Shown piece by piece: positions 9,035 to 18,600 of a stretch of 64,000 bases of DNA (its first letter is position 1; each line of letters begins with the position of its first letter). The notes under the pieces are model-generated. The model was not told the origin of the DNA. It saw only the letters and a program-made list of their open reading frames with translations, and ran no database searches. Source of the DNA: Pseudomonas sp. NCCP-436 (GTDB lineage: Bacteria > Pseudomonadota > Gammaproteobacteria > Pseudomonadales > Pseudomonadaceae); the NCBI RefSeq assembly GCF_019656335.1, contig NZ_BPLZ01000009.1, forward strand, positions 62,001 through 126,000, written 5' to 3'. The position numbers were made by a program, and so were the translations under genes.

Positions 9035-11968
9035 ATGAGCCAGCCGTTGCCGGTCGAGTTACCCCCTTCGCTGACATCCCGGGTGGAACGGGTGGAGAGC
9101 GTGCTGGAACAGTTGGCAAGCGGTTTCGAGGGCGAGCTGGCCGCATGGCCGCCTGGCCGCCGCGAGGCATGGCGGCGAGTTGCGGTGCTTAGTGATTTTG
9201 TCGTCGAGCAGGTCCAGCGTGATCCGCAGATGTTTTTTGCGCTCGCCGCTTCCGGCGAGCTGGAGCGTTCGCTGGCCGCCGGTGAGCTGCGCGAACAGTT
9301 GGCTGGACAGTTGCTCGGTTGCGACGACGAGGAGGCTCTGGCGCGCTGTCTGCGGCGTTTTCGCAACCGTCAGCAGCTGCGCATCATCTGGCGCGACTTC
9401 AGTCGCCAGGCCGTGCTTGCAGAGACTTGTCGCGATCTCTCGGATCTGGCTGACGCCTGCATCGATCTTGCCTACCACTGGCTCTATCCCCGCCATTGCG
9501 AGCAGTTCGGCACGCCAATCGGACGGCGTAGCGGCCATCCGCAGCATTTGGTGGTTCTTGGTATGGGCAAGCTTGGCGCCCACGAGCTGAACCTGTCTTC
9601 GGACATCGACCTGATCTTCGGTTATCCGGAAGGCGGGGAAACCGAGGGAAGCAGGCGCGCGCTGGACAACCAGGAGTTCTTCACCCGCCTGGGGCAGCGG
9701 CTGATTCGTGCGCTGGATGCGATCACTGTCGACGGCTTCGTGTTCCGCACCGACATGCGCCTGCGCCCCTACGGCTCCAGTGGCGCGCTGGTGTTCAGCT
9801 TCAATGCGCTGGAGCAGTACTACCAGGATCAAGGGCGCGACTGGGAGCGCTATGCCATGATCAAGGCGCGGGTGGTTGGTGGCGATCAGGCCGCCGGGCG
9901 GGAGCTGTTGGAGCTGCTGCGTCCCTTTGTCTATAGGCGCTATCTGGATTTCTCTGCCATCGAAGCGCTGCGCGCCATGAAGCAACTGATTCAGCAGGAG
10001 GTGCGGCGCAAGGGCATGAGCGAGAACATCAAGCTGGGTGCCGGAGGCATCCGCGAAGTGGAGTTCATCGCCCAGGCCTTCCAGTTGATCCATGGCGGCC
10101 GTGATCTCAGTCTGCAGCAGCGGTCGCTGCTCAAGGTTCTGGCGACCCTGGAAGGGCAGAGTTACCTGCCTCCGGCGGTGGTCGCTGAGCTGCGTGAAGG
10201 CTACGAGTTCTTGCGCTATACCGAGCATGCCTTGCAGGGGATCGGTGATCGGCAGACGCAGATGCTTCCGGCCGATCCCCTGGAACAGGCGCGGGTGGCG
10301 GCGATTATGGGGTTTGCCGACTGGGTGGCCTTTCACAAGCGGTTGACCTACTGGCGTGGTCGTATCGAGTGGCATTTTCAACAGGTTATTGCCGATCCGG
10401 ACGAAGAGGACGGATGCCCCGGGGCAGCTTCCTACGGCGCCGAATGGCTGCCGCTGTGGGAGCAGGCGCTGGACCAGGAGGCTGCTGTGCTGCAGTTGCA
10501 GGAGGCGGGGTTTGGCGAGCCGCAGGCAGCTTGGCAGCGCCTTCTGGCCCTGCGTAATTCGCCGCAGGTGCGGGCCATGCAGCGCCTCGGGCGTGAGCGC
10601 CTGGACGCCTTCGTGCCGCGTCTATTGGCGCAGACCATTGAGCACGACAACCCGGATCTGGTGCTTGAGCGGGTGCTGCCGCTGGTGGAGAAGGTGGCGC
10701 GGCGCTCGGCCTATCTGGTGCTGCTGAGCGAGAACCCGGGTGCCCTGCTGCGTCTGACGACCCTGTGCGCTGCCAGTCCGTGGATCGCCGAGCAGATCGC
10801 CCGCTTTCCGCTGTTGCTTGACGAACTGCTCAACGAGGGCAGGCTGTACTCGCCTCCGCAGGCGCCCGAGCTGGCGGCTGAGCTGCGCGAGCGGCTGGTG
10901 CGTATTCCGCAGGACGATCTGGAGCAGCAGATGGAGGCGCTGCGTCATTTCAAGCTGGCCCACAGTCTGCGTGTGGCCGCTTCGGAAATTGCCGGCACGC
11001 TGCCGCTGATGAAGGTTTCCGACTATCTGACCTGGTTGGCTGAGGCAATTCTCGAACAGGTTCTGGCGTTGGCCTGGCAGCATACGGTGCAGCGTCATGG
11101 GCGGCCGTTGCGCGCAGATGGCACACCGTGCGACCCGGATTTCATCATCGTCGGCTACGGCAAGGTGGGTGGCCTGGAGTTCGGACACGGCTCGGATCTG
11201 GATCTGGTTTTCATTCACGGTGGCGACCCGCAGGCCGAGACCGATGGCGCCAAGCCGATCGACGGAGCGCAGTTTTTCACTCGACTGGGGCAGCGCATCG
11301 TTCATCTGCTGACTACCCAGACCACTTCCGGCGCGCTCTACGAGGTGGACATGCGCCTGCGTCCTTCCGGTGCGGCGGGCCTGCTGGTCAGTTCCCTGGG
11401 CGCCTTCCAGCGCTACCAGGAAAGCGAGGCCTGGACCTGGGAGCACCAGGCGTTGGTACGCGCCCGGGTGCTGGTTGGCTGCCAGCGACTGGCTGGCGAG
11501 TTCTCCCGGGTGCGTGCCGAGGTGCTCGGCCGGCAGCGCGAGCTGGCGGCGTTACAGCGCGAGGTCAGCGAGATGCGTGCCAAGATGCGTGACAACCTGG
11601 GCACTCGCGCTACTGCGGCCGGTACCGCAGACAATGCCTTTGAAGCCACGTCCAGCTTCGATCTGAAGCAGGACGCCGGTGGTATCGTCGATATCGAATT
11701 TATGGTGCAATACGCGGCTCTGGCCTGGTCATGGCAGTACCCGCAGCTACTCGAGTTCACCGACAATATCCGCATTCTGGAAGGTCTGGAACAGGTCGGG
11801 CTGATGCCCGCTGAGGATGCCGCACTGCTGCGCGAGGTGTACAAGAGCTACCGCTCGGCGGCCCACCGGCAGGCGCTGCAGAAGCAGCCGGGCGTGGTGC
11901 CGGGCGATCAGTTCCAGGCTGAACGCCGCGCCGTGATGCGCCTGTGGCAGGCACTTGGGCTGAATTGA
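9035..11968 (+). CDS. glnE: Bifunctional glutamine synthetase adenylyltransferase / adenylyl-removing enzyme
   Basis: 977 residues. GlnE adds or removes AMP on glutamine synthetase in response to the PII protein and glutamine, tuning nitrogen assimilation. Two nucleotidyltransferase domains are visible: the N-terminal adenylyl-removing domain with LGMGKLGAHELNLSSDIDLI (about residues 172-195) and the C-terminal adenylyltransferase domain with VGYGKVGGLEFGHGSDLDLV (about 705-724). Each is followed by a helical PII-uridylyltransferase-type region. Length and motifs are normal for the family. It is divergent from aceE and followed 63 bases later by ilvE, as in P. aeruginosa (PA5014-PA5013). Confidence 0.97.
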   Translation: MSQPLPVELPPSLTSRVERVESVLEQLASGFEGELAAWPPGRREAWRRVAVLSDFVVEQVQRDPQMFFALAASGELERSLAAGELREQLAGQLLGCDDEEALARCLRRFRNRQQLRIIWRDFSRQAVLAETCRDLSDLADACIDLAYHWLYPRHCEQFGTPIGRRSGHPQHLVVLGMGKLGAHELNLSSDIDLIFGYPEGGETEGSRRALDNQEFFTRLGQRLIRALDAITVDGFVFRTDMRLRPYGSSGALVFSFNALEQYYQDQGRDWERYAMIKARVVGGDQAAGRELLELLRPFVYRRYLDFSAIEALRAMKQLIQQEVRRKGMSENIKLGAGGIREVEFIAQAFQLIHGGRDLSLQQRSLLKVLATLEGQSYLPPAVVAELREGYEFLRYTEHALQGIGDRQTQMLPADPLEQARVAAIMGFADWVAFHKRLTYWRGRIEWHFQQVIADPDEEDGCPGAASYGAEWLPLWEQALDQEAAVLQLQEAGFGEPQAAWQRLLALRNSPQVRAMQRLGRERLDAFVPRLLAQTIEHDNPDLVLERVLPLVEKVARRSAYLVLLSENPGALLRLTTLCAASPWIAEQIARFPLLLDELLNEGRLYSPPQAPELAAELRERLVRIPQDDLEQQMEALRHFKLAHSLRVAASEIAGTLPLMKVSDYLTWLAEAILEQVLALAWQHTVQRHGRPLRADGTPCDPDFIIVGYGKVGGLEFGHGSDLDLVFIHGGDPQAETDGAKPIDGAQFFTRLGQRIVHLLTTQTTSGALYEVDMRLRPSGAAGLLVSSLGAFQRYQESEAWTWEHQALVRARVLVGCQRLAGEFSRVRAEVLGRQRELAALQREVSEMRAKMRDNLGTRATAAGTADNAFEATSSFDLKQDAGGIVDIEFMVQYAALAWSWQYPQLLEFTDNIRILEGLEQVGLMPAEDAALLREVYKSYRSAAHRQALQKQPGVVPGDQFQAERRAVMRLWQALGLN

Positions 11969-11970
11969 CC

Positions 11971-11991
11971 GGGCGGGGCAAGGCCCCACCC
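11971..11991 (+). other. GC-rich hairpin between glnE and ilvE
   Basis: GGGCGGGGC and GCCCCACCC pair across a 3-base loop with one C-A mismatch, 2 bases after the glnE stop. No T-run follows on the plus strand, so it is more likely a transcript-stabilising or weakly attenuating structure than a full intrinsic terminator. Confidence 0.4.
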
Positions 11992-12031
11992 ACTGAAGTT
12001 AATCGAGAAGCGAATTTGAGGAGCAGGCAAG

Positions 12032-12955
12032 ATGTCGATGTCCGACCGTGACGGCGTGATCTGGTACGACGGCAAACTGGTGCCGTGGCGCGAAGCAACC
12101 ACCCATGTGCTGACCCATACCCTGCATTACGGTATGGGCGTGTTCGAGGGGGTGCGTGCCTACAACACCCCGGACGGCACTGCGATCTTCCGCCTGCAGG
12201 CGCACACCGACCGTCTGTTCGACTCCGCCCATATCTTCAACATGCAGATCCCCTTCACCAAGGAGGAGATCAACGAGGCGCAGCGTGCGGCGGTACGCGA
12301 GAACGGTCTGGAAAGCGCCTATCTGCGTCCGATGGTGTTCTTCGGTAGCGAAGGCATGGGCCTGCGTGCCGCTGGCCTGAAGGTGCACGTGATCGTCGCG
12401 GCCTGGCACTGGGGCGCCTACATGGGTGAAGAAGCGCTGGAAAGCGGAATCAAGGTGCGCACCAGCTCCTACACCCGCCACCACGTCAACATCGCCATGA
12501 CCCGCGCGAAGGCCAACGGCAACTACATCAACTCGATGCTTGCTCTGCAGGAAGCCATCTCCGGCGGCGCCGACGAGGCCATGTTGCTGGATCCGGAAGG
12601 CTATGTGGCTGAAGGTTCGGGCGAGAACATCTTCCTGGTCAAGGACGGCGTGATCTACACCCCGGAAGTGACCAGCTGCCTCAACGGCATTACCCGCAGC
12701 ACCATCATCACTCTGGCGTCCGAGCTTGGCATCAAGGTGGTGGAGAAGCGCATTACCCGCGACGAGGTGTATATCTGCGACGAAGCCTTCTTCACCGGTA
12801 CCGCCGCCGAAGTGACGCCCATCCGCGAAGTTGACGGCCGTCAGATCGGTATCGGCCGCCGTGGCCCGGTAACCGAAAAGCTGCAGAAGGCCTACTTTGA
12901 CCTGGTGACCGGCAAGACCTCGGCTCATGCCGAGTGGCGCACTCTGGTCAAGTAA
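12032..12955 (+). CDS. ilvE: Branched-chain amino acid aminotransferase
   Basis: 307 residues, a class IV (D-amino acid aminotransferase fold) PLP enzyme. It interconverts leucine, isoleucine and valine with their 2-oxo acids using glutamate/2-oxoglutarate. Visible features are HYGMGVFEGVRAY near the N-terminus, the PLP-lysine region TRAKANGNYINSMLA (Lys near residue 160), and the signature EGSGENIFLVKDGVIYTP followed by TRSTIITLASELGIKV. The ATG at 12032 follows GAGGAGCAGG. It is downstream of glnE and upstream of the LPS core cluster; a gap of 184 bases to waaF may hold the core operon promoter, which I could not locate with confidence. Confidence 0.97.
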   Translation: MSMSDRDGVIWYDGKLVPWREATTHVLTHTLHYGMGVFEGVRAYNTPDGTAIFRLQAHTDRLFDSAHIFNMQIPFTKEEINEAQRAAVRENGLESAYLRPMVFFGSEGMGLRAAGLKVHVIVAAWHWGAYMGEEALESGIKVRTSSYTRHHVNIAMTRAKANGNYINSMLALQEAISGGADEAMLLDPEGYVAEGSGENIFLVKDGVIYTPEVTSCLNGITRSTIITLASELGIKVVEKRITRDEVYICDEAFFTGTAAEVTPIREVDGRQIGIGRRGPVTEKLQKAYFDLVTGKTSAHAEWRTLVK

Positions 12956-13139
12956 GGACGGTTCCGGGGTCATGACGGGGAGGCTTCGGGAGCTTGTCGG
13001 CAGGCTTGTACGCTAGCTGCTCGAAGAGGCGGGCAGACGCAGACAGTGATGTTGTCCGCGGGCGCCGCTTCGTTCAGTGCAGTCAGAAGTGCAGGCTGTC
13101 GGCAGGCTTCCGGCCTCCCCGATCGTTTCTGGAAAGGAT

Positions 13140-14183
13140 ATGAAGATACTAATCGTTGGGCCCAGTTGGGTGGGCGACATGGTGATGGCGCAGACACTGT
13201 TCCAGTGTCTGAAGCAGCGTCATGGCGAGTGCGAGATCGATGTGTTGGCGCCGGACTGGAGTCGGCCGATCCTTGAGCGCATGCCCGAGGTGCGGGCCGC
13301 GCTGAGCCTGCCGCTGGGGCATGGCGTGCTCGATTTGGCCACCCGTCGGCGTATCGGCAAGTCACTGGCCGGCCGCTACGATCAGGCGATCCTGCTGCCC
13401 AACTCGCTCAAGTCCGCGCTGGTGCCATGGTTCGCCGGCATCCCTCTGCGCACGGGCTGGAGAGGCGAGATGCGCTATGGCCTGCTCAACGACCTGCGCA
13501 TTCTCGATAAGGACCGCTACCCGCTGATGATCGAGCGCTTTATGGCGCTGGCCTACGAACCGGGTGCGGCATTGCCTCAGCCTTATCCACGGCCATGCCT
13601 GGTGATCGATCAGGCCAGCCGCGATGCGGCGCTGGAGAAGTTCGGCCTGCAGCTTGATCGCCCGGTTCTGGCGCTATGCCCCGGAGCGGAGTTCGGCGAG
13701 GCCAAGCGCTGGCCGGCCGAGCACTACGCCAAGGTTGCCGAAGCGCGGATTCGCCAGGGCTGGCAGGTCTGGCTGTTTGGTTCGAAGAACGATCATGCCG
13801 GCGGCGAAGATATTCGCCTGCGGCTGATTCCCGGGTTGCGTGAGGAGGTCAGCAATCTGGCTGGGCAGACCAGTCTGGCTGAGGCCATCGATCTGATGTC
13901 GGCTGCTGCGGCAGTCGTCTCCAACGATTCGGGGCTGATGCACGTGGCAGCAGCTCTGGAACGCCCGCTGGTGGCCGTTTACGGCTCTACCTCTCCACAG
14001 TTCACGCCACCGCTGGCCGAACGGGTGGAAATCGTCCGGCTGGGGCTGGAGTGCAGCCCTTGCTTTGAGCGTACCTGTCGCTTCGGTCACTACAACTGCC
14101 TGCGTGATCTGGCGCCGCGGCAGGTGATCGACGCGCTGGGCCGACTGGTGGGCGATCCACTGAGCCTGGCCGAGGATCACTGA
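13140..14183 (+). CDS. waaF: ADP-heptose:LPS heptosyltransferase II
   Basis: 347 residues from the ATG at 13140 (GGAAAGGAT just upstream); an in-frame start 63 bases earlier would add residues foreign to the family. WaaF adds the second L-glycero-D-manno-heptose to the LPS inner core. It is a GT9, GT-B fold protein. The N-terminal MKILIVGPSWVGDMVMAQTL and the nucleotide-sugar site SNDSGLMHVAAALERP with VAVYGSTSP are visible. It heads the core cluster waaF-waaC-waaG-waaP, and its stop is one base from the waaC start. The ADP-heptose donor is made by a pathway that includes HldE, encoded at 34413. Confidence 0.97.
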   Translation: MKILIVGPSWVGDMVMAQTLFQCLKQRHGECEIDVLAPDWSRPILERMPEVRAALSLPLGHGVLDLATRRRIGKSLAGRYDQAILLPNSLKSALVPWFAGIPLRTGWRGEMRYGLLNDLRILDKDRYPLMIERFMALAYEPGAALPQPYPRPCLVIDQASRDAALEKFGLQLDRPVLALCPGAEFGEAKRWPAEHYAKVAEARIRQGWQVWLFGSKNDHAGGEDIRLRLIPGLREEVSNLAGQTSLAEAIDLMSAAAAVVSNDSGLMHVAAALERPLVAVYGSTSPQFTPPLAERVEIVRLGLECSPCFERTCRFGHYNCLRDLAPRQVIDALGRLVGDPLSLAEDH

Positions 14184-14184
14184 A

Positions 14185-15189
14185 TTGCGGGTGCTGATCA
14201 TCAAAACCTCGTCGCTAGGCGACGTGGTACATACCCTGCCGGCTCTCACCGATGCGGCCCGGGCGATTCCCGGCATCCGTTTCGACTGGGTGGTGGAGGA
14301 AGGCTTCGCCGAGATTCCGGCCTGGCACCCGGCGGTGTCGCAGGTGATTCCGGTAGCGATCCGCCGCTGGCGCAAGCACCTGCTGCAAACCTGGCGCAGC
14401 GGTGAGTGGAAGCGTTTTCGCCAGCGCCTTGGCGCGACCCGCTACGACCTGGTGATCGATGCCCAGGGACTGCTGAAAAGTGCCTGGCTGACCCGTTATG
14501 TCAAGGCTCCGGTGGCTGGCCTGGATCGCGACTCGGCCCGTGAGCCGATCGCCTGTCGCTTCTACGACCGTCTGTACGCCGTACCCAGGGAGCAACACGC
14601 ACTGGAGCGTACCCGTCAGTTGTTCGCCCAGGCGCTGGACTATCCGCTGCCGGTCGGCGTGGGTGACTATGGCCTTGACCGTGCCGCATTAGGCGATACC
14701 GCAGCCGGGCCTTATCTGCTGTTTCTGCATGGCACTACCTGGCCGAGCAAGCACTGGCCGGAGGCAGACTGGCGCGCCCTGGCCGAACGTATGGACGAGC
14801 TGGGCTGGGCGGTGCGCCTGCCATGGGGCAATGCCGAGGAGAAGGCGCGGGCCGAGCGCATTGTTTCCGGTCTGCAGTATGCGGCGGTGCTGCCGAAATT
14901 GAATCTGGCTGGCGTGGCCAAGGTCATTGCCGGTGCTCGGGCCTGTGTTTCGGTGGATACCGGCCTTGGCCACCTGGCCGCTGCGTTGGACGTGCCGAAC
15001 ATTTCCCTTTACGGTCCAACCCTGCCTGGCAAGGTGGGCGCCTACGGCCGTGGCCAGATCCATCTTTGCGCCAGTGGCCCTGGCGCAGGCAGTGGTGATC
15101 GCAATCAGCCATGTTTCGAGGGCTTGGGCGCCGAGCGCGTCGCCCTGGAGCTGGAGGCGCTGTTGCTTGCACCTCGCGAAACCCTTTAA
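14185..15189 (+). CDS. waaC: LPS heptosyltransferase I
   Basis: 334 residues. WaaC adds the first heptose to Kdo of the LPS inner core at the cytoplasmic face of the inner membrane. A TTG start at 14185 is chosen because it gives the conserved N-terminus MRVLIIKTSSLGDVVHTLPA; a GTG two codons later is the alternative. The donor site is seen as SVDTGLGHLAAALDVPN and SLYGPTLPGK (about residues 255-282). GT9 family, normal length. The waaF stop precedes it by one base, so translation is probably coupled and the weak start codon may be offset by that. Confidence 0.97.
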   Translation: MRVLIIKTSSLGDVVHTLPALTDAARAIPGIRFDWVVEEGFAEIPAWHPAVSQVIPVAIRRWRKHLLQTWRSGEWKRFRQRLGATRYDLVIDAQGLLKSAWLTRYVKAPVAGLDRDSAREPIACRFYDRLYAVPREQHALERTRQLFAQALDYPLPVGVGDYGLDRAALGDTAAGPYLLFLHGTTWPSKHWPEADWRALAERMDELGWAVRLPWGNAEEKARAERIVSGLQYAAVLPKLNLAGVAKVIAGARACVSVDTGLGHLAAALDVPNISLYGPTLPGKVGAYGRGQIHLCASGPGAGSGDRNQPCFEGLGAERVALELEALLLAPRETL

Positions 15190-15198
15190 GGAGTGGCT

Positions 15199-16323
15199 AT
15201 GCAACTGGCCTTCGTTCTCTACAAATACTTTCCTTTCGGCGGACTGCAGCGCGACTTCATGCGCATCGCCCTGGAGTGCCAGGCGCGCGGCCATGCCATT
15301 CGCGTCTACACGCCGATCTGGGAGGGCGACAACCCCGGCGGCTTCGACGTGCGCGTGGCACCGGTTCGTGCCCTGTTCAATCACCGCCGCAACGAGAAAT
15401 TCACCGCCTGGCTGCAAGCCGACCTCAAGCGAGATCCTGTCGACCGGGTGATCGGCTTCAACAAGATGCCGGGCCTGGACGTGTACTACGCCGCCGACGG
15501 CTGTTTCGAGGACAAGGCACAGACCCTGCGCAACCCGATCTATCGTCGCTGGGGGCGCTACAAGCATTTCGCCGAGTACGAGCGAGCGGTGTTCGCGCCG
15601 GAGTCGAAGACCGAGATACTGATGATCTCCGAGGTGCAGCAGCCGCTGTTCATCAAGCACTACAAGACACCTGTGCAGCGCTTCCATCTGCTGCCTCCGG
15701 GAATTGCCCAGGATCGCCGCGCACCGGCCAATGCCGCCGAGATCCGTGCCGAGTTCCGCCGGGAGTTCAATCTGAGTGATGATGATCTGCTACTGGTGCA
15801 GATCGGCTCCGGCTTCAAGACCAAGGGGCTGGATCGCAGCCTCAAGGCGCTGGCGTCCCTGCCGCGCGAGTTGCGCAAACGCACCCGGCTGATCGCCATT
15901 GGCCAGGATGACCCCAAGCCCTTCCTGCTGCAGGTCAAGGCACTGGGGCTGACGGATCAGGTGCAGATTCTCAAGGGACGTAGCGATATTCCACGTTTCC
16001 TGCTCGGTGCCGACCTGCTGATCCACCCGGCCTACAACGAGAATACCGGTACCGTACTGCTGGAGGCCCTGGTGTCCGGCCTGCCGGTGCTGGTTACCGA
16101 TGTGTGCGGCTACGCGCATTACATTGCCGATGCCGACTGCGGCCGGGTGCTGCCCAGCCCGTTCGAGCAGGAGCAGCTCAACCGCACCCTGGCCGATATG
16201 CTCGCCGATCCGCAGCAGCGCGCCTTCTGGGGGCGCAATGGGCTTGCCTATGCCGACAGCGCCGATCTGTATTCGATGCCGAAGAAGGCCGCCGACGTGA
16301 TCCTCGCGGAGAAACACGCGTGA
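15199..16323 (+). CDS. waaG: LPS core glycosyltransferase WaaG
   Basis: 374 residues from the ATG at 15199, with AAGGAG 5 bases upstream. It is a GT4 family, GT-B fold enzyme that adds the first hexose (a hexosamine in P. aeruginosa) to heptose II. The N-terminus MQLAFVLYKYFPFGGLQRDF holds the acceptor-side Gly-rich loop. The C-terminal donor site is seen as QIGSGFKTKGLDRSLKAL and the E-x7-E motif region NENTGTVLLEALVSGLPVL. It follows waaC by 9 bases, and its stop overlaps the GTG start of waaP. Confidence 0.97.
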   Translation: MQLAFVLYKYFPFGGLQRDFMRIALECQARGHAIRVYTPIWEGDNPGGFDVRVAPVRALFNHRRNEKFTAWLQADLKRDPVDRVIGFNKMPGLDVYYAADGCFEDKAQTLRNPIYRRWGRYKHFAEYERAVFAPESKTEILMISEVQQPLFIKHYKTPVQRFHLLPPGIAQDRRAPANAAEIRAEFRREFNLSDDDLLLVQIGSGFKTKGLDRSLKALASLPRELRKRTRLIAIGQDDPKPFLLQVKALGLTDQVQILKGRSDIPRFLLGADLLIHPAYNENTGTVLLEALVSGLPVLVTDVCGYAHYIADADCGRVLPSPFEQEQLNRTLADMLADPQQRAFWGRNGLAYADSADLYSMPKKAADVILAEKHA

Positions 16324-17126
16324 AGCTGATTCTCGCCGAGCCGTTCAAGAGCCTGTGGGCCGGTCGCGACGCCTTCGAGGCCGTCGAGGCGTTGCAGGGC
16401 CAGGTCTACCGTGAGCTGGAAGGCCGCCGTACCCTGCGCACCGAAGTCGACGGGCGGGGTTACTTCGTCAAGATTCACCGCGGTATTGGCTGGGGCGAGA
16501 TCGTCAAGAACCTGCTCAGTGCCAAGGCGCCGGTGCTCGGCGCTGCGCAGGAATGGCAGGCGATCCAGCGCTTGACCGCTGCAGGAGTGCCGACCATGAC
16601 CGCCGTGGCCTACGGCGAGCGCGGCAGCAATCCGGCGCGTCAGCATTCATTCATCGTCACCGAAGAGCTGGCGCCGACCGTCGACCTGGAGCAGCTCAGC
16701 CTGAACTGGGCGCAGCAGCCGCCCAGGTTCGCTCTCAAGCGCGCGCTGATCGGTGAGGTGGCGCGGATGACCAGGGCTATGCATCGTGCCGGGGTCAATC
16801 ACCGTGACTGCTACATCTGCCATTTCCTGCTGCACACGGAGCGGCCGATCCAGCCTGGCGATCTGCGTCTGTCGATCATCGACCTGCACCGCGCCCAGGT
16901 GCGTCGGCACACGCCGCGGCGCTGGCGTGACAAGGATCTGGCCGCGCTGTATTTCTCGGTGCTCGATATCGGCCTGACCCGGCGCGACAGGCTGCGCTTC
17001 CTGCGCGACTATTTCCAGCGGCCGCTGCGTCAGGTGCTGCGCGAAGAGGCGCGCCTGCTACAGTGGCTGGAGCGCAAGGCTGCGAAGCTCTATGCGCGTA
17101 AGCAGCGCTATGGGGATGCACTCTGA
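16320..17126 (+). CDS. waaP: LPS core heptose I kinase WaaP
   Basis: 268 residues from a GTG at 16320 that overlaps the waaG stop (GTGA); this matches the length I know for P. aeruginosa WaaP. It phosphorylates heptose I of the inner core. In P. aeruginosa WaaP is essential and needed for outer membrane integrity and export of LPS. The eukaryotic-kinase-like fold shows the catalytic loop GVNHRDCYICHFLLH (about residues 157-171) and the metal-binding segment LSIIDLHRAQVRR. It ends overlapping the next kinase gene by one base. Confidence 0.96.
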   Translation: MKLILAEPFKSLWAGRDAFEAVEALQGQVYRELEGRRTLRTEVDGRGYFVKIHRGIGWGEIVKNLLSAKAPVLGAAQEWQAIQRLTAAGVPTMTAVAYGERGSNPARQHSFIVTEELAPTVDLEQLSLNWAQQPPRFALKRALIGEVARMTRAMHRAGVNHRDCYICHFLLHTERPIQPGDLRLSIIDLHRAQVRRHTPRRWRDKDLAALYFSVLDIGLTRRDRLRFLRDYFQRPLRQVLREEARLLQWLERKAAKLYARKQRYGDAL

Positions 17127-17860
17127 TGGCCGGTTGGAATCTCGCCGAAGACTATCGTGCACTGGCTGCCGACTTTGGTTCGTTGCAGGCCGTGTTCGAG
17201 TTGCAGGGCCGGCGCCTGACCAAGGACCCGCTGTCCGAGGTGATACTTATCGAGCGCGACGGCGTGCGTTACTACGTCAAGCGCTACTGGGGCGCAGGCA
17301 AGGGGCTGCGCCGTTATCTCGGCCGCCCGCGAGTCAAGGCCGAGTGGCAGAACCTCAGGCACTTCGCCAGGTGGGGCATCCCCACCGCGCCCATTGTTGC
17401 CTATGGACTGGAGAGAAGGGCCGGTGCCTTTGTTCGTGGTGCGCTGATTACCCGCGAACTGGAGCACACCTGTGATCTGGCGATGCTGGCGAAGGAGGGT
17501 GATCCGCGCCTGCGCAATGCGTCCTGGGTAGATGACATCAGCCGTCAGTTGGCGCAGCACACCCGGACGCTGCATGACCATCACTTCACTCATAACGATC
17601 TGAAATGGCGCAATCTGCTGGTCAACGAGCAGGGTCGGCTGTTCTTTATCGACTGCCCTACCGGCAGTTTCTGGTGGGGGGCGTTGCTGCGCTACCGGAT
17701 CGTCAAGGATCTGGCCTGTCTGGATAAGGTGGCCAAACAGGTACTGAGACGAACCCAGCGTTTGCGCTTCTACCTGCAGTACCGTCAGCGGGCCCGGCTG
17801 GATGAGGCCGGCAAGCGTCAGGTGCGCAGGATCCTGAAGTTCTTCGAGGGACGGGAATGA
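17126..17860 (+). CDS. wapP: WaaP-family LPS core kinase (WapP-like)
   Basis: 244 residues, starting in the TGATG overlap with waaP. The kinase fold shows an ATP-side lysine (RYYVKRYWGAGKG, near residue 50), the catalytic loop FTHNDLKWRNLLVNEQGR and the metal motif FFIDCPTG. Position directly after waaP matches P. aeruginosa PA5008, for which the name WapP is used, one of the kinases thought to phosphorylate the heptose region of the core. The exact sugar and position phosphorylated cannot be read from sequence. It ends overlapping the next gene (ATGA). Confidence 0.85.
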   Translation: MAGWNLAEDYRALAADFGSLQAVFELQGRRLTKDPLSEVILIERDGVRYYVKRYWGAGKGLRRYLGRPRVKAEWQNLRHFARWGIPTAPIVAYGLERRAGAFVRGALITRELEHTCDLAMLAKEGDPRLRNASWVDDISRQLAQHTRTLHDHHFTHNDLKWRNLLVNEQGRLFFIDCPTGSFWWGALLRYRIVKDLACLDKVAKQVLRRTQRLRFYLQYRQRARLDEAGKRQVRRILKFFEGRE

Positions 17861-18600
17861 GCGACTTTATTGCCGCAGAAGACCGTGTACTGCTCGAACG
17901 CCATGGCCTGGCCAGTTTCGAGGCGCTGTGGGCGCTCAAGCTGGAGGCGGTGGATGAGCCCAACACCGAGCGCGGCGGCTGGAGCAGTGTCTATCGGCTG
18001 GAGCTGGATGAGCGTGCCTACTACCTCAAGCGGCAGAGCAATCACCTGACCCGCAGTCTGTTGAAGCCGTTGGGCGAGCCGACCTTTGCCCGCGAATTTC
18101 GCAACATCCGCCGCTATGCCGAACTAGGCATTCCGGCGCTGCAGGCGGCCTTTTTCGCTGAGCGACGTGTGCCGGGTGAGCACCGGGCGCTGCTGCTGAC
18201 CCGGGCCCTGGATGGCTGGCGGGATCTGGATCATTGGCTGCAGCGTTGGGCCGAGCTGAGCGATGCGCAGCGCAGCGCCATTCTGAGGGCCTGTGGCGAG
18301 CTGGCGCGTGATCTGCATCGGGCGCGGCAGATGCATGGTTGTTTCTATCCCAAGCATATCTTCCTGCGTGAGGGGGCTGCGGGTTTTGATGCGCAACTGA
18401 TCGATCTGGAAAAGACCCGGCCGCTGCTGCTGGGAGAGCGCGACCGGATCAAGGATCTGGAGCCGTTGCTACGCCGCGCCGGTCTGTGGAGCGAGGCTGA
18501 AGTGCGTCAGTTGCTCACTGCTTATCTGGGTGAGAAGGGCGATATCGAGCGCTGGTATCAACGTCTCGGCGCTCGTCGTCGGCACAAGGAGATGCGCTGA
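17857..18600 (+). CDS. wapQ: InaA/WaaP-family LPS core kinase (WapQ-like)
   Basis: 247 residues, with the ATG overlapping the wapP stop. A kinase-like fold is indicated by RAYYLKRQSNH (ATP-side Lys), MHGCFYPKHIFLRE in the catalytic-loop position and DAQLIDLEKTRP as the metal motif. The catalytic loop has lost the usual HxD aspartate: the sequence reads HGCFYPKH. InaA-family members often look like this, so activity is not assured. Order matches P. aeruginosa PA5007 (WapQ). It is tightly packed in the core operon and ends in a TGATG overlap with the tandem-kinase gene. Confidence 0.8.
   Translation: MSDFIAAEDRVLLERHGLASFEALWALKLEAVDEPNTERGGWSSVYRLELDERAYYLKRQSNHLTRSLLKPLGEPTFAREFRNIRRYAELGIPALQAAFFAERRVPGEHRALLLTRALDGWRDLDHWLQRWAELSDAQRSAILRACGELARDLHRARQMHGCFYPKHIFLREGAAGFDAQLIDLEKTRPLLLGERDRIKDLEPLLRRAGLWSEAEVRQLLTAYLGEKGDIERWYQRLGARRRHKEMR

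Noticed and set aside
12956..13139. Short direct repeat (TCGGCAGGCTT) before waaF
   Set aside because: Two copies of 11 bases without symmetry or a link to a promoter; chance in G+C-rich DNA is likely.
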